Source: G964291335 sp964291335
Lineage (GTDB): Bacteria; Chloroflexota; Dehalococcoidia; Lucifugimonadales; UBA3495
Direction of reading: 5' to 3'
DNA: 64,000 nt
Assembly: GCA_964291335.2 (NCBI GenBank)
Contig: OZ219748.1
Location: forward strand, 620,001 to 684,000
In this document: positions 32,299 through 41,543 of the stretch, piece after piece
Layout: the number at the start of each line of letters is the position of its first letter
How positions within the stretch are numbered: position 1 is the stretch's first letter
Notes under the pieces: model-generated
Database searches by the model: none
What the model saw: only the letters and a program-made list of their open reading frames with translations
Told to the model about the DNA's origin: nothing
Made by a program: the position numbers and the translations under genes

Positions 32299-34011
32299 TC
32301 ATTCCGCTGGAAAAAGCTCGTCAATCTCCCGTTCCAGCCGCTCCTTATCTGTTTCGGTCGGGTATGCGTCAACGTCTTGAACCCCACTGACCCGGCTGGT
32401 CAGTTGAGCGTAAGATTCGGATGTGCCATAGTCGCGGGTATGGATTACTACCGGCATGGGTACGGCGTGGCCGAAAATCAGGGCTTGCTGTTTGGGGTCC
32501 AGGCGGGCCAGGATACCCCGAAGCTGGCGGCTTCCGGCCGCCCCGGATAGCACGGCTTCCACGTCCCGCTCGTTATCCAGCAGACAGGTTAAGCGCGTAC
32601 CCAACTGGCTCATCACCTCCGAATCAATTCCGCTGGGGCGTTGGTCCACCACCATAAGGGTAACATTATACTTGCGCAATTCCCGCGCAATCGTGCCGAA
32701 GGTGGTCTGACCGGCCACATCCTGATTGAGGAATTTGTGCGCCTCCTCGATGACGATTACCAGCGGCCGGGGTTCTCTGCCCCCTCCTCCCTCCGCCTTT
32801 TCTTTCAACTCGACGTAGCGGTCGCGAATACGGCGGGACAGCAGATTGCTGACCAGGATATAGGCGCTTAAATCGTTGCCCCAACGACCGAATTCCAGCA
32901 CCACGTGCTTGCCCCGTTCCAGGTGCTGGAGCATGGTCTCAGCCGCATTATGCCGGCTGTTCTGGCCCAGGAAATCAAAACGGGTGAGCCGGTTCAGCCG
33001 GTTATGCAGAGAGCCCAGGGCTGCGCCATTAATTCCCAGTTCCCTGGCCAACTCCCCTCGGCATTCCCCATCCAGTTCCAGGAAAGAGCCTACCCAATTG
33101 TCGCCGAGCTTCTGCTTAAGGTTGTAAGCAGCGGAGGCGGCTACATCGGACAAGTTCAGGGTTTCCTTGAGCAGTTCCATATCCTCCGGTTCAATTTCTC
33201 TGTACCCGATGCGCACCACCTCATCAGCTGAGGAGCCGCGCCGTCGGGAGCTTTCTTCATCCAGGGTAAAGGTGGACACCCGGGCGGGAAAGAGCTGCTT
33301 AAGGCCTTTAACCTGCCGGCCGTGGTCTGAGTCCTGACCGCTCCAGCCGTATTCACTGTGCATATCGAACACCAGGGAGGAGGCGGTATCTCCCTGCAGA
33401 ATGCCCACCAGCAGCAGCCGAGTCAAAAAGGTCTTGCCGGTGCCGCTTTTCCCGAACACGCCAATGGAACGCTTGACCAGCTCATCCAGGTCTAAACAAA
33501 CCCTCGCATCCATATCCAGGGGGGCGCCAATCCAGAAATGGGTCTTATCCTCCTCGCCAAAGACCTTGGCAACATCCTGCGGGGCAGCAGTAAACACCCG
33601 GGAAAAGTGGGCCGGGATGGTCTTGGCGGCCTGCGGAGCTTCCGGGGCGTTCAGCCCCAGCGGCATAGTCAGGCTGGGCAAAGCCGACACGGCGCCATAA
33701 GCCACAGTGCCGGCAACCGCTTGACTAATCAGCGGATCGTCTGTATCCGGCGGCGTATGCCTTAACTGCGGGTCGGAACCGTTGAGCTGCAGATCGGTTA
33801 CCACCCCAAAGAAGCGGTAGCGTTCCCCCTGGATGGTTAGAAATACGCCGACCTTTATATCTTCAATTACCTTTTCCCCGGAAGGAAGCAGCCGAATATC
33901 AATCCCTTGCGCCAGGGAGCCGCCCACCACCAGGCCCCATGGCATCCCCGAGTCAGCCAGGCCACTGGCCAATGCCCCGTTCTGCTCCAGGTAGGGAAAT
34001 CCGTTGGTCAT
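32299..34011 (-). CDS. herA: HerA-like DNA translocase (DUF87 / FtsK-HerA ATPase)
   Basis: 570 residues. An N-terminal beta-rich HAS-barrel-like segment (about 25-90), Walker A GKSGTGKT (187-194), Walker B PLVIVIEEAHKFL (about 425), and an arginine-rich C-terminal part (FGHAVPMPVVIHTRDYG). HerA hexamers translocate DNA; in archaea they work with the nuclease NurA in end resection. Its ATG overlaps the stop of the preceding HAS-barrel gene by four bases. No nuclease gene is adjacent. Confidence 0.85.
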   Translation of the reverse strand: MTNGFPYLEQNGALASGLADSGMPWGLVVGGSLAQGIDIRLLPSGEKVIEDIKVGVFLTIQGERYRFFGVVTDLQLNGSDPQLRHTPPDTDDPLISQAVAGTVAYGAVSALPSLTMPLGLNAPEAPQAAKTIPAHFSRVFTAAPQDVAKVFGEEDKTHFWIGAPLDMDARVCLDLDELVKRSIGVFGKSGTGKTFLTRLLLVGILQGDTASSLVFDMHSEYGWSGQDSDHGRQVKGLKQLFPARVSTFTLDEESSRRRGSSADEVVRIGYREIEPEDMELLKETLNLSDVAASAAYNLKQKLGDNWVGSFLELDGECRGELARELGINGAALGSLHNRLNRLTRFDFLGQNSRHNAAETMLQHLERGKHVVLEFGRWGNDLSAYILVSNLLSRRIRDRYVELKEKAEGGGGREPRPLVIVIEEAHKFLNQDVAGQTTFGTIARELRKYNVTLMVVDQRPSGIDSEVMSQLGTRLTCLLDNERDVEAVLSGAAGSRQLRGILARLDPKQQALIFGHAVPMPVVIHTRDYGTSESYAQLTSRVSGVQDVDAYPTETDKERLEREIDELFPAE

Positions 34012-34610
34012 AACTTTATCCTCCGCAAGATGACGCCCAGGCGGGCTACATTACTGGGCAACTCCGCCGCCAGGGCCCGGCCGGCCCGCACCAGGAAAGC
34101 CTGCTGGTCCGGGTGGCACAGCGCCGCTTCGCGCAAGCAGGCAACCACCACTTCATCGGCCAGCGACTGGCCGGAGTTTAACAACAGGCGCAGAAAGTCC
34201 ATATTGCCGGTAAACTCGGCTACCCTGGCCGGTGAACAGCGGCTCACAAAGTCGTGGATTCGGGGGGGAACCGGCGGCAGCAGCTGACGACTTTTCCCCT
34301 GGCTGGTATGACCCGCCACCAGAGCTTCAAAGCGGGTAGTCAGCAGCCGCTCAATCTGAGGATTATCCTGGTAAACTTCGTCCACCGTGGCCGCATGCCG
34401 GCCTCGGGCCAACACCGGGCGGACGGGATCCAATGGTTCAGTGCGAACCGACTGCACCACCGCATAAACCGCAGATTCGCTTACTTCCACCAGCGAACCC
34501 AGAGGCGGCGCACCGTATAGCTCATAGCATTGAACCTGCAAACAACTCGAATCCGCCCCAATTACTTCCCCCACCCGGCGGCCAGCATCCTCCGACCGTA
34601 TCTCTGCCAT
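34008..34610 (-). CDS. HAS-barrel-like HerA partner protein
   Basis: 200 residues. The first half (RRVGEVIGADSSCLQVQCYELYGAPPLGSLVEV...VYAVVQSV) has the pattern of the HAS barrel that caps HerA ATPases. The second half (DNPQIERLLTTRFEALVAGH, VSRCSPARVAEFTGNMDFLRLLLNSG) is helical and unassigned. It is coupled to herA by a four-base ATGA overlap, so the two proteins are probably made in a fixed ratio and act together. No nuclease residues were identified, and it is not an obvious NurA. Confidence 0.65.
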   Translation of the reverse strand: MAEIRSEDAGRRVGEVIGADSSCLQVQCYELYGAPPLGSLVEVSESAVYAVVQSVRTEPLDPVRPVLARGRHAATVDEVYQDNPQIERLLTTRFEALVAGHTSQGKSRQLLPPVPPRIHDFVSRCSPARVAEFTGNMDFLRLLLNSGQSLADEVVVACLREAALCHPDQQAFLVRAGRALAAELPSNVARLGVILRRIKL

Positions 34611-34921
34611 TTCTGTACTCAGACCGCTCCTCCCGGCTAACCCGACTGTTTTCGGTGATGACTAATTATAGCCGCTCGTCCAGCGTCAGCCGGGCTATCC
34701 GGCCGGCCGCAACCCAACTGTTTTCGGTGATGACTAATTATAGCGGCAATGAGTTTGCCAGTCAGCAAGCCGCTGGCAGAAATGCCGGGCTCCGGGCCTC
34801 GCTCAACCGCAGCGCCGAGGTTCCCGGCAGGGTACGTTCCCGTTCAGTTCCAAAACGATAACGGCGCCATGCTATAATTTCTGGCAGCGACCGACCACAA
34901 CCTGATACGGAGACCGACTAA
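34611..34921. other. Divergent intergenic region with two long direct repeats
   Basis: 311 bases between the HAS-barrel gene (minus) and a dehydrogenase-like gene (plus). The only structure seen is the 34-bp direct repeat pair listed separately. A -10-like TATAAT is visible at 34872 (GCTATAATTT), about 45 bases before the plus-strand start. Confidence 0.5.
34639..34744. repeat. 34-bp direct repeat, two copies, 72-bp period
   Basis: 34639-34672 and 34711-34744 both read AACCC(G/A)ACTGTTTTCGG then TGATGACTAATTATAGC, with one mismatch in 34. The 38-bp interval is unrelated. Each copy contains AT-rich TAATTATAG, so duplicated promoters or operator sites are possible. Confidence 0.8.
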
Positions 34922-35815
34922 ATGGAGATAAACACGGTAGCAATTCTCAGTCCCGGCGATATGGGCCACGCAGTAGGGCAGCGGCTTCGGGAGAATGAAC
35001 TGGAAGTAATTACCTGCCTGGCGGGAAGAAGCGCGCGAACCCGGAGCCTGGCGGAAAAAGCCGGCATTCAGAATGTAGCCAGCATGGAAGAACTGGCCGC
35101 CCGCTCCGACATTATTATGTCAATGACGGTGTCGGCGGCGGCGCCAGGCCTGTGCCGGCAGGTCGCCGACGCCATACAGGCTGCCGCCGCAGCCCCTCTT
35201 TTTGCTGAGTGCAACGCTATTTCGCCTCAGTTAACCAAAGAAATGGCGCCGATAATTACCCAGGCGGGCGGGCGTTTCGTCGATGTATCCATTATCGGCG
35301 GGCCGCCCAGACCCGGCTACAGCCCCCGCTTCTACACTTCGGGCGATTGCGCCGCCGATTTTGAACAGTTGGGGCAGTATGGGCTGGAAGTGCTTCGGCT
35401 GGATGGCGCCGTTGGTCAGGCCTCCGGCATCAAAATGTGCTATGCCGCCATGACCAAAGGAACCTCTGCCCTGCACAGTCAGCTATTAATCGCCGCCGAG
35501 TTGATGGGGTTAACCGAGCCGCTGCTGGCTGAGTTTCGCGCCGGTCAGGGCGCATCCGTGGAGCGGATGGAACGCAATTTGCCCACTGTTCCCCCCCGCT
35601 CCCGCCGCTGGGTTAGCGAAATGGAGGAGATACGCGACACCTTCGCTTACCTGGGTATGACGCCCAACCTGTTCGAAGGCGTCGCCGATATGTATCGGTT
35701 CATTGGCAGCACGCCGCTGGGCGAGGAACTTCCTGAATCCCGCGACCGGGAGCGCACCTTCACCGAGACCGTCAGGCAACTGAGCCGGTACGTGCCGCAG
35801 CAACAAAAGGACTGA
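34922..35815 (+). CDS. NAD(P)-binding dehydrogenase, 6-phosphogluconate dehydrogenase-like with DUF1932 C-terminus
   Basis: 297 residues. The Rossmann start (VAILSPGDMGHAVGQRLRENELEV) carries a GxMG variant of the dinucleotide motif; then SMTVSAAAPG, FAECNAISPQ, FVDVSIIGGPP and the C-terminal SGIKMCYAAMTKGTSAL with Lys near the active site, as in beta-hydroxyacid dehydrogenases. The helical C-terminus fits DUF1932. Substrate unknown. Start supported by GGAGACC. Confidence 0.8.
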   Translation: MEINTVAILSPGDMGHAVGQRLRENELEVITCLAGRSARTRSLAEKAGIQNVASMEELAARSDIIMSMTVSAAAPGLCRQVADAIQAAAAAPLFAECNAISPQLTKEMAPIITQAGGRFVDVSIIGGPPRPGYSPRFYTSGDCAADFEQLGQYGLEVLRLDGAVGQASGIKMCYAAMTKGTSALHSQLLIAAELMGLTEPLLAEFRAGQGASVERMERNLPTVPPRSRRWVSEMEEIRDTFAYLGMTPNLFEGVADMYRFIGSTPLGEELPESRDRERTFTETVRQLSRYVPQQQKD

Positions 35816-35924
35816 AACCGCTGCCCGGCAAAAGGGTGCGGTCAGTCCATATTCGTTAAGCAAACCCGGGGCGGCCAGCCCCGGGGCAATCAGCTTACCC
35901 GGCAAGGGGCCGGAACGCCGAAAG

Positions 35925-36290
35925 TTACGGTTCAGTCTGCTCGGTCTGGCTGCCCTTCACCGTAACGGTAATGTGGGCCATGGCAGTGTCGCCCGGGGCG
36001 CCGTGCCAGTGGTTCTCGCCAGCCGGGATAATCACCACGTCGCCGACGGTAATTTCCACCTCTTCGTCATCGGTGGCTACCGTGCCGACGCCTTCGGTTA
36101 CAATAAGGATTTGATCCCCGCTGTGCTTGTGAAACTTGTTACGCGACCCGGCGCTGAAGCTGACCACGCCAAAATTGAAATTGCTGCTGTCTTCCGGCTG
36201 GAAGGGGGCTTGCCGGGTAACCACATTGCCGGTAAAGAGGGCGCTGGTGGCCTCCTCTTTGGCAACATTGCTAATCTTGACTACCTTCAT
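35925..36290 (-). CDS. Cupin-domain protein
   Basis: 121 residues starting MKVVKISNVAKEEATSALFTG. Cupin motif 1 is FSAGSRNKFHKHSGDQILIVTEG (His-x-His and Glu-like positions) and motif 2 is GDVVIIPAGENHWHGA, giving a metal-binding beta barrel. It resembles carboxymuconolactone-decarboxylase-associated cupins, but the reaction is not known. The ATG at 36290 follows AGGAGGG; the frame is open further upstream without support. Confidence 0.85.
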   Translation of the reverse strand: MKVVKISNVAKEEATSALFTGNVVTRQAPFQPEDSSNFNFGVVSFSAGSRNKFHKHSGDQILIVTEGVGTVATDDEEVEITVGDVVIIPAGENHWHGAPGDTAMAHITVTVKGSQTEQTEP

Positions 36291-36488
36291 CTCGTTCCCT
36301 CCTGATTTTTCACTGACCATTAAGACTGGAGCCAGGTTCCACTGACCTTTGACCCAGAGCCCGGCAGCCTGAACCGTCCGTACCCCAATATACTCGGTTG
36401 CCGGCCTCAAGTCCATACCGAAAAACAGGAAGCCTGCCCCTGGCGCCGGTTAACTCCGCCGGCTGCGGTTGCGAAAACCCTGCCATCT

Positions 36489-36866
36489 TCAGCCGACGCT
36501 GCCCTGCATGGTTTCCAGCAAATCGGCCAGGGTATGGGCCAGGCGGCGGGGACGTTCCGCAAACTCTGGCGCGGGATACCATTCATAGTCGAAACTGCGC
36601 AGCGCAGCGCCGTCAATGCTGCAACGCAGGCTTGACACAATGACCTTAAAACCAACAATGCCGGAGGCCATTTCCGCCAGCTGTTCCAGCACCGGGTCCG
36701 GGCAATCGTAAATCACCAGGAAGCCCCCCTGTCTTTCCCCATCGGTTACCCGGGCCCGGAAAACCGGCCCCAGCTGGTCAAGCTCGACTATGGTGAAACC
36801 GGTCTCAGGCCGACCGAAATCGGGCCAGCCAATGTGGATGGTATCCCCTACCCGCCGTTGACGCAT
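36489..36866 (-). CDS. Conserved-looking protein of unknown function
   Basis: 125 residues starting MRQRRVGDTIHIGWPDFGRPETGFTIVELD. Not recognised. Predicted as a small soluble alpha/beta protein (VFRARVTDGERQGGFLVIYDCPD, IVGFKVIVSSLRCSID). The ATG at 36866 is preceded by GGAGAGGAACGC, which favours a real gene. It lies alone between the cupin and the ABC permease gene. Confidence 0.6.
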   Translation of the reverse strand: MRQRRVGDTIHIGWPDFGRPETGFTIVELDQLGPVFRARVTDGERQGGFLVIYDCPDPVLEQLAEMASGIVGFKVIVSSLRCSIDGAALRSFDYEWYPAPEFAERPRRLAHTLADLLETMQGSVG

Positions 36867-36961
36867 GCGTTCCTCTCCACCGGTATAACCCCGGCGCTGC
36901 ATCCTGCGCCGGCAGCTTAAAGCCGGCAAGTAATCGGTCCCGGCTGCTTAAAAACACCGGG

Positions 36962-38572
36962 TTAACCGTGCGGCCGGCCGTCCCGCAGCATCAGAAAGGC
37001 CAGGGGCGCAGCAGCTACCAGAACCAGCAGCAAGGCCGGGGCCGCCGCCTGGGCAAAAAAGGCTTCTGAGGCGGCGCTCCAGACGGAAGTCGCCAGCGTG
37101 GAAAAGCCGCCAGGCCGCAGCATCAGGGTAGCAGGCAGCTCTTTCATAGACAACAGAAAAACCAGCGCCGCCCCGGAAACCAGCCCGGGACGCAGCAGGG
37201 GCAAAGTAACCGAAGAGAATACCTGTATCGGCGTCTTGCCCAGGCTTCGCCCGGCCTCCTCCAGCCGGGGAGGCACTTGCAGCAAAGAGGTTCGGGCGGC
37301 GCCCACCGCCGTAGGCAGGAAAAGCACTACGTATGCCAGAACCAGCATGACGATGCTCTGGTAGAAAAACCGGGCGTAGTTGGCGCCGAAGAAAACCAGA
37401 CCCAAAGCGACCGCAATGCCGGGCAAGGCAAACCCCACGTAGGTTACTCTTTCCAGTAAAGAGCTGAACAAACCCGGATAGCGGACCGAATAGACGGCTA
37501 CCGGCAGGGCGGCCAATACTGCGGCGCCGGCAGCCAGCCCGGAAACATACAGGGAACTGGCCGCATCTGCCCAGAGCAGCAGCAACGGTTCGCCAGCCAG
37601 AACCCCCCGAATCACCCAGTAAACCAGCACTGAAACCGGCAGGAATAAAGCCGTCAGCGTTACCAGCAGGCAGAAGCCCACGGCCGGCCACCGCCAAGCT
37701 CCCAGGGGAACCTTCCGAGCCGGTCGGGGCGCTCCCTGGTCAACCCGATAATAGCGGGAGCGCCCCCGGGTAAAATACTCCAGAAGCAGAAAGCCGACGG
37801 CCAGAACCACCAGAACCAGGGAAAAGGCGGCTCCCAGAGTACGGTCCAGCGCAGTCTCGTACTGGACGAATATAGCCCAGGTAAAGGTCTCGTAACGCAG
37901 CAGGGAAACGGCTCCGAAGTCGCTGAGGGTGTAAAGGGCAACCAGCAGCGCTCCCGCCGAAATTGCCGGACGCAGCAGAGGCAATACCACTTTCCGGAAA
38001 GTGGCGCGCCAACCATACCCCAAGCCCAGCGAAGATTCCTCCAGCGAAGGGTCCAGACGCAATAAGGCGCTCCGCACCGTCAACATCACGTAGGGGTAGC
38101 TGAGCAGGGTCAAGGTCATCATCGCTCCCGGGAACCCGTTAATGTCCGGCAGACGCTGCAAACCAACCATGCTTTCCAGAAAGCCTTGCAGCATACCCCG
38201 GGGGCCCAGGGCTACCACCACCGCAAAGCCGGCAACGTAGCTGGGCATTACCAGGGGCAGGGCAGTCACCACCGCCCAGAAGCGGGCCAGGGGCAAGTCG
38301 GTGCGGGCGGTAAGCCAGGCCAGCGGCACCGCCAACCCCACCGAGGCAACGGTAACGGTAACGACCAGCAGCAGAGTCCGCAGCAGGATTTCCAGCGCCC
38401 GGGGCCGCAGCAGAGCGTCCCAGAACTCGTAGCCGGCCCCCAGGGAGCGCAGGGCCAGGTAAACCGGGGACAGCAGAAGGAGGCCGCCGATTGCCAGGGC
38501 CGGCGCCCAGATAATCGGCGGCGGAAGGGTTATAGTATCGTTTCGGTATCTCAACGGGCCGGGAAGTTTCAT
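36962..38572 (-). CDS. fbpB: ABC transporter permease, iron(III)-type (FbpB-like)
   Basis: 536 residues with two homologous halves of about six membrane helices each, both holding the permease EAA-type loop (EESSLGLGYGWRATFRKVVLPLLRPAI and EEAGRSLGKTPIQVFSSVTLPLLRPGL). This fused double permease is typical of Fe3+ importers of the FbpB/SfuB/CysTW kind. The gene starts at ATG 38572 (a TTG just before is possible). It is 44 bases after the binding-protein gene on the same strand; the ATPase is divergent at 40386. Confidence 0.9.
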   Translation of the reverse strand: MKLPGPLRYRNDTITLPPPIIWAPALAIGGLLLLSPVYLALRSLGAGYEFWDALLRPRALEILLRTLLLVVTVTVASVGLAVPLAWLTARTDLPLARFWAVVTALPLVMPSYVAGFAVVVALGPRGMLQGFLESMVGLQRLPDINGFPGAMMTLTLLSYPYVMLTVRSALLRLDPSLEESSLGLGYGWRATFRKVVLPLLRPAISAGALLVALYTLSDFGAVSLLRYETFTWAIFVQYETALDRTLGAAFSLVLVVLAVGFLLLEYFTRGRSRYYRVDQGAPRPARKVPLGAWRWPAVGFCLLVTLTALFLPVSVLVYWVIRGVLAGEPLLLLWADAASSLYVSGLAAGAAVLAALPVAVYSVRYPGLFSSLLERVTYVGFALPGIAVALGLVFFGANYARFFYQSIVMLVLAYVVLFLPTAVGAARTSLLQVPPRLEEAGRSLGKTPIQVFSSVTLPLLRPGLVSGAALVFLLSMKELPATLMLRPGGFSTLATSVWSAASEAFFAQAAAPALLLVLVAAAPLAFLMLRDGRPHG

Positions 38573-38616
38573 CAAGCCTGATGGCGCCGGAAAGAGTCAA
38601 CAGGAATTTCCGTCAA

Positions 38617-39756
38617 TTATGGCAGAGCGCCCGCTTCTTGCAAAAGCTCCTGGGTGCCCGACAAATCTACCAGATCAGCGGCGGTCAGGCCGGGTTTGAC
38701 GATTTCAGCAAAAGGAACCAGGGTTCGGTGCGTTTTAACGCCTTCTACCAGAGGATACTCATAGGTCTGGCCGGCAAAGTACTGCTGGGCTACCGGCGAC
38801 AGCATGAACTCGATAAAACGCCGGGCATTGTCCTGATTCTCGGCGCTGGCCAGAATTCCCGTTCCGGCAACCATTACCACCGCCCCGGGCCCGCCGCCTC
38901 GAGGATGGTAGTTGCGGGCCGAAAAGTCCTCGCCTTCCTCAGCGATGAAACGGTAGAGGTAATAGTGGTTGACGAACCCCACGTCAATCTCGCCGGCGGC
39001 AGCGGCGGCTACCTGGGGGGTATTCTTGGGATATACCTTGACATCATTGGCGACAATGCCTTCCACCCATTCCCGCGTCTTTGCCTCTCCCCACGCAGAG
39101 CGCATAGCGGTTACCATGGTCTGGAAGGAGGCATTGGTAGGCGCCCAGCCAATACGACCCTTCCACCTGGGTTCGGTAAAGCCGAACATATCGTCGGGCA
39201 GGTCTTCCTCAGTCAGTGTTTCCGAATTATAGACTACCGTGCGGGCGCGCCCGGAAATGCCGACCCACTTCCCCTGCGGCGACCGGGCCCACTCCGGCGC
39301 CCGCTCCAGAACAGGATTGGGCAGCGGGGCAAGCTGGGCTTCCACTGCCCCCAGACCGCCGGGGTCCTGCGCAAAAAAGACGTCAGCCGGCGAATTGGCG
39401 CCCTCCTCCAGAATAGTGGCGGCCAGCTGTCCGGTGCCGGCGTACCTGACTTCTACGTCGATGCCGGTGGCAGCGGCAAATTGCTGAATTACATCATCCA
39501 CCAACGACTCGCTGCGTCCGGAATACACAACCAGTTTGCCCGGGTTGACTGACTGAGCCACTTCCTTTTCCACTACCACCTCAACCGGAACTTCCTTTTC
39601 CACTACCACTTCAACCGGCACTTCCTTCTCCACCACCACCTCAACCGGCACTTCCTTTATTACCTCACGGGTGCACCCGGTCAATATAAGGGACAATGCG
39701 ATAAAGGCTACCACGCCCGTGACCAAAGGCAAGTTCATACGACCGAACAACAACAC
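38617..39756 (-). CDS. fbpA: Iron(III)-type ABC transporter substrate-binding lipoprotein
   Basis: 379 residues from a GTG at 39756 that follows AGGAGG by seven bases. A signal sequence ends in the lipobox LILTGC (lipidated Cys at about residue 28). Next is a linker of three KEVPVEVVVE repeats, then a periplasmic-binding-protein fold: LVVYSGRSESLVDDVIQQFAAATGIDVEVRYAGTGQLAATILEEG, FFAQDPGGLGA, WVGISGRARTVVYNS and VGFVNHYYLYRF with the Tyr pair used by FbpA proteins to bind iron. Function as Fe3+ receptor follows from family and neighbours. Confidence 0.9.
   Translation of the reverse strand: MLLFGRMNLPLVTGVVAFIALSLILTGCTREVIKEVPVEVVVEKEVPVEVVVEKEVPVEVVVEKEVAQSVNPGKLVVYSGRSESLVDDVIQQFAAATGIDVEVRYAGTGQLAATILEEGANSPADVFFAQDPGGLGAVEAQLAPLPNPVLERAPEWARSPQGKWVGISGRARTVVYNSETLTEEDLPDDMFGFTEPRWKGRIGWAPTNASFQTMVTAMRSAWGEAKTREWVEGIVANDVKVYPKNTPQVAAAAAGEIDVGFVNHYYLYRFIAEEGEDFSARNYHPRGGGPGAVVMVAGTGILASAENQDNARRFIEFMLSPVAQQYFAGQTYEYPLVEGVKTHRTLVPFAEIVKPGLTAADLVDLSGTQELLQEAGALP
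39548..39655 (-). repeat. 30-bp tandem repeat in the lipoprotein linker
   Basis: Three copies with a 30-base period (39561-39590, 39591-39620, 39621-39650) encode KEVPVEVVVE. They differ at only a few bases and would allow linker-length change. Confidence 0.85.
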
Positions 39757-40385
39757 TGAAAAGCCTCCTGCTGAAATAATGGTTTGGCACATGCCAGACG
39801 GATACTGACTTGCCCGTCTCCCTATTGCATGGGAGGAGAGCAATAATGGCAAACGAACAAGCCAGCAACAATACTATTGATTAGTATCTACACTATAATC
39901 AATAATGTCTATACGTCCTCAATAGCTGAATATTATCAGCATGAAAATTATATGTCAACACTCTGGCAAAGCAGGTATGCCCGACGCTAAAACGAAGCTG
40001 CCCGACTGCCGGGAACAATCAGCCGATCTCCGGTTCCGCCGTGTGTAGCGCATAGCCAGAACAACCCTGTCGGCAAACCAGGACTGCCGATACCGGGGGG
40101 CGCTGTCCTTTTCACCCTGATAACGTACAGCTTCCCGGGTTATTCTGTTTCAGACACCCGTTTCAACGAGTCGCCTTTGCGCTTAACCTCCCAATTCGTG
40201 GCGGGAGTTATTTTCGGAAACAACAGGTTCTGGCTATTGATTTTGTTCTACACCAGGTTTATTATTGTCAAGGTTTATTTTGCCAAACAGAATATACGAT
40301 TGAATTTCTGTGCCGAGGCAGTGGATGAGGGGAATTGGGGCAAGCAGAGTATAGTCGCCGGTAATTTCTGAATGGAAAAGTTTAG
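39757..40385. other. Divergent promoter region of the iron transporter
   Basis: About 630 bases between fbpA (minus) and fbpC (plus), markedly AT-rich around 39870-39960 and 40190-40380 compared with the rest of the window. It holds the palindrome at 39875-39904. A 64-codon plus-strand frame (40177-40371) has no ribosome site and atypical composition, so I do not call it a gene. Confidence 0.5.
39875..39904. promoter_or_regulatory. Palindromic operator candidate upstream of fbpA
   Basis: TATTGATTA-N12-TAATCAATA is a perfect 9-bp inverted repeat about 120 bases upstream of the fbpA start, in the AT-rich divergent region. Position suggests control of iron uptake, but it does not match the classical Fur or DtxR consensus. 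Confidence 0.4.
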
Positions 40386-41543
40386 ATGTCAGTAAATACT
40401 GAAACGCCCGGTAAACACCTTAAAAAGGCCGCAGCCAGCAGCGCCGCCTCTGCCCGGGAAAGCGGAGCAGCAGCGTTTCCGGCCCAGGATGGGGTTATGC
40501 TGGAGTGCCTGGAAGTGTCCAAGAGCTTTGGCGACGTAAGCGCCGTCAAGGACTTCACCTTCAGCATGCCGCGCGGCCGGGTTGTCGCCCTTTTGGGACC
40601 CAGCGGTTGCGGCAAGACTACGGTTTTGCGCCTGATTGCCGGTTTTATTACCCCGGATGCCGGCGTCATCAGCATCGGCGGCGAAACGGCCTGCCGCCCT
40701 GGTTACAGCGCCCCCCCGGAAAAGCGACGGGTAGGCCTGGTTTTCCAGGAAGGGGCCTTGTTTCCTCATCTAACGGTGGAACAGAACATTTCCTACGGGC
40801 TGCCCCGGGAGCAGCGACGGTCGAAGCGGGTCAGCGAGGTAGCAGCTCTGACCGGCTTGACCGACCTGACCCGGCGAATGCCTCACGAACTTTCCGGCGG
40901 CCAGCAGCAGCGGGTAGCCCTGGCCCGCGCCCTGGCTCCTCAGCCGGAACTTCTGCTGCTGGATGAACCTTTCTCCAACCTGGACCCCGGGCTGCGAGAA
41001 CAGGTGCGCCGGGACGTAATGGCTATTTTGCGCTCAACCGGCATGACGGCCGTCTTCGTTACCCACGACCAGGAGGAGGCCCTGGCCGTGGGCGACCGCA
41101 TTGCGGTTATGAATCGGGGCCGAATTGAACAGCAGGGCGCCCCGGAGGAGATTTTTCACCACCCCAGGACCAGGTTTGTGGCTGAGTTCATTGGCATGGT
41201 GGACTTTATCGCTGCCCGGCAGCAAGGCGATTACCTGATGACCGCCGTGGGGGCGGCGCCCTGGCAGCCCGTAAATGGAACTATCGGTCAGCTGGAAGCC
41301 ATGGTTCGCCCCGACTGCCTGGATTGCACTCTTTCCCCGGAGGGCAACGGCACAGTCGTAGAGCGGGAATTCCGCGGCGCCTTTTACCTGTACCGGGTAA
41401 GGCTGGCCTCGGGCGAGGTAGTCCGTTGCCTCCTTTCCCATACTGACGAGTATCCGGTAGGGGCCAGGGTTGCGGTTCATGTGCGGGACGGCCATGCCCT
41501 CAAGCCGTTTAGCGACGGACAGGCAGTTGCCAATCCTCTTTAG
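40386..41543 (+). CDS. fbpC: ABC transporter ATP-binding protein, iron(III)/spermidine type (FbpC-like)
   Basis: 385 residues. Walker A GPSGCGKTT (71-79), Q-loop VFQEGALFPHLT, signature LSGGQQQRVALARAL, Walker B LLLLDEPFSNLDP, H-loop VFVTHDQEEAL, followed by a TOBE-type C-terminal domain (AMVRPDCLDCTLSPEGNGTVVEREFRG). An extra 35-residue Ala/Ser-rich N-terminus precedes the core. It is divergent from fbpA-fbpB and is taken as their ATPase. Confidence 0.92.
   Translation: MSVNTETPGKHLKKAAASSAASARESGAAAFPAQDGVMLECLEVSKSFGDVSAVKDFTFSMPRGRVVALLGPSGCGKTTVLRLIAGFITPDAGVISIGGETACRPGYSAPPEKRRVGLVFQEGALFPHLTVEQNISYGLPREQRRSKRVSEVAALTGLTDLTRRMPHELSGGQQQRVALARALAPQPELLLLDEPFSNLDPGLREQVRRDVMAILRSTGMTAVFVTHDQEEALAVGDRIAVMNRGRIEQQGAPEEIFHHPRTRFVAEFIGMVDFIAARQQGDYLMTAVGAAPWQPVNGTIGQLEAMVRPDCLDCTLSPEGNGTVVEREFRGAFYLYRVRLASGEVVRCLLSHTDEYPVGARVAVHVRDGHALKPFSDGQAVANPL

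Noticed and set aside
40177..40371. 64-residue plus-strand frame in the iron transporter promoter region
   Set aside because: No ribosome site and composition unlike genes; it lies in an AT-rich regulatory region.
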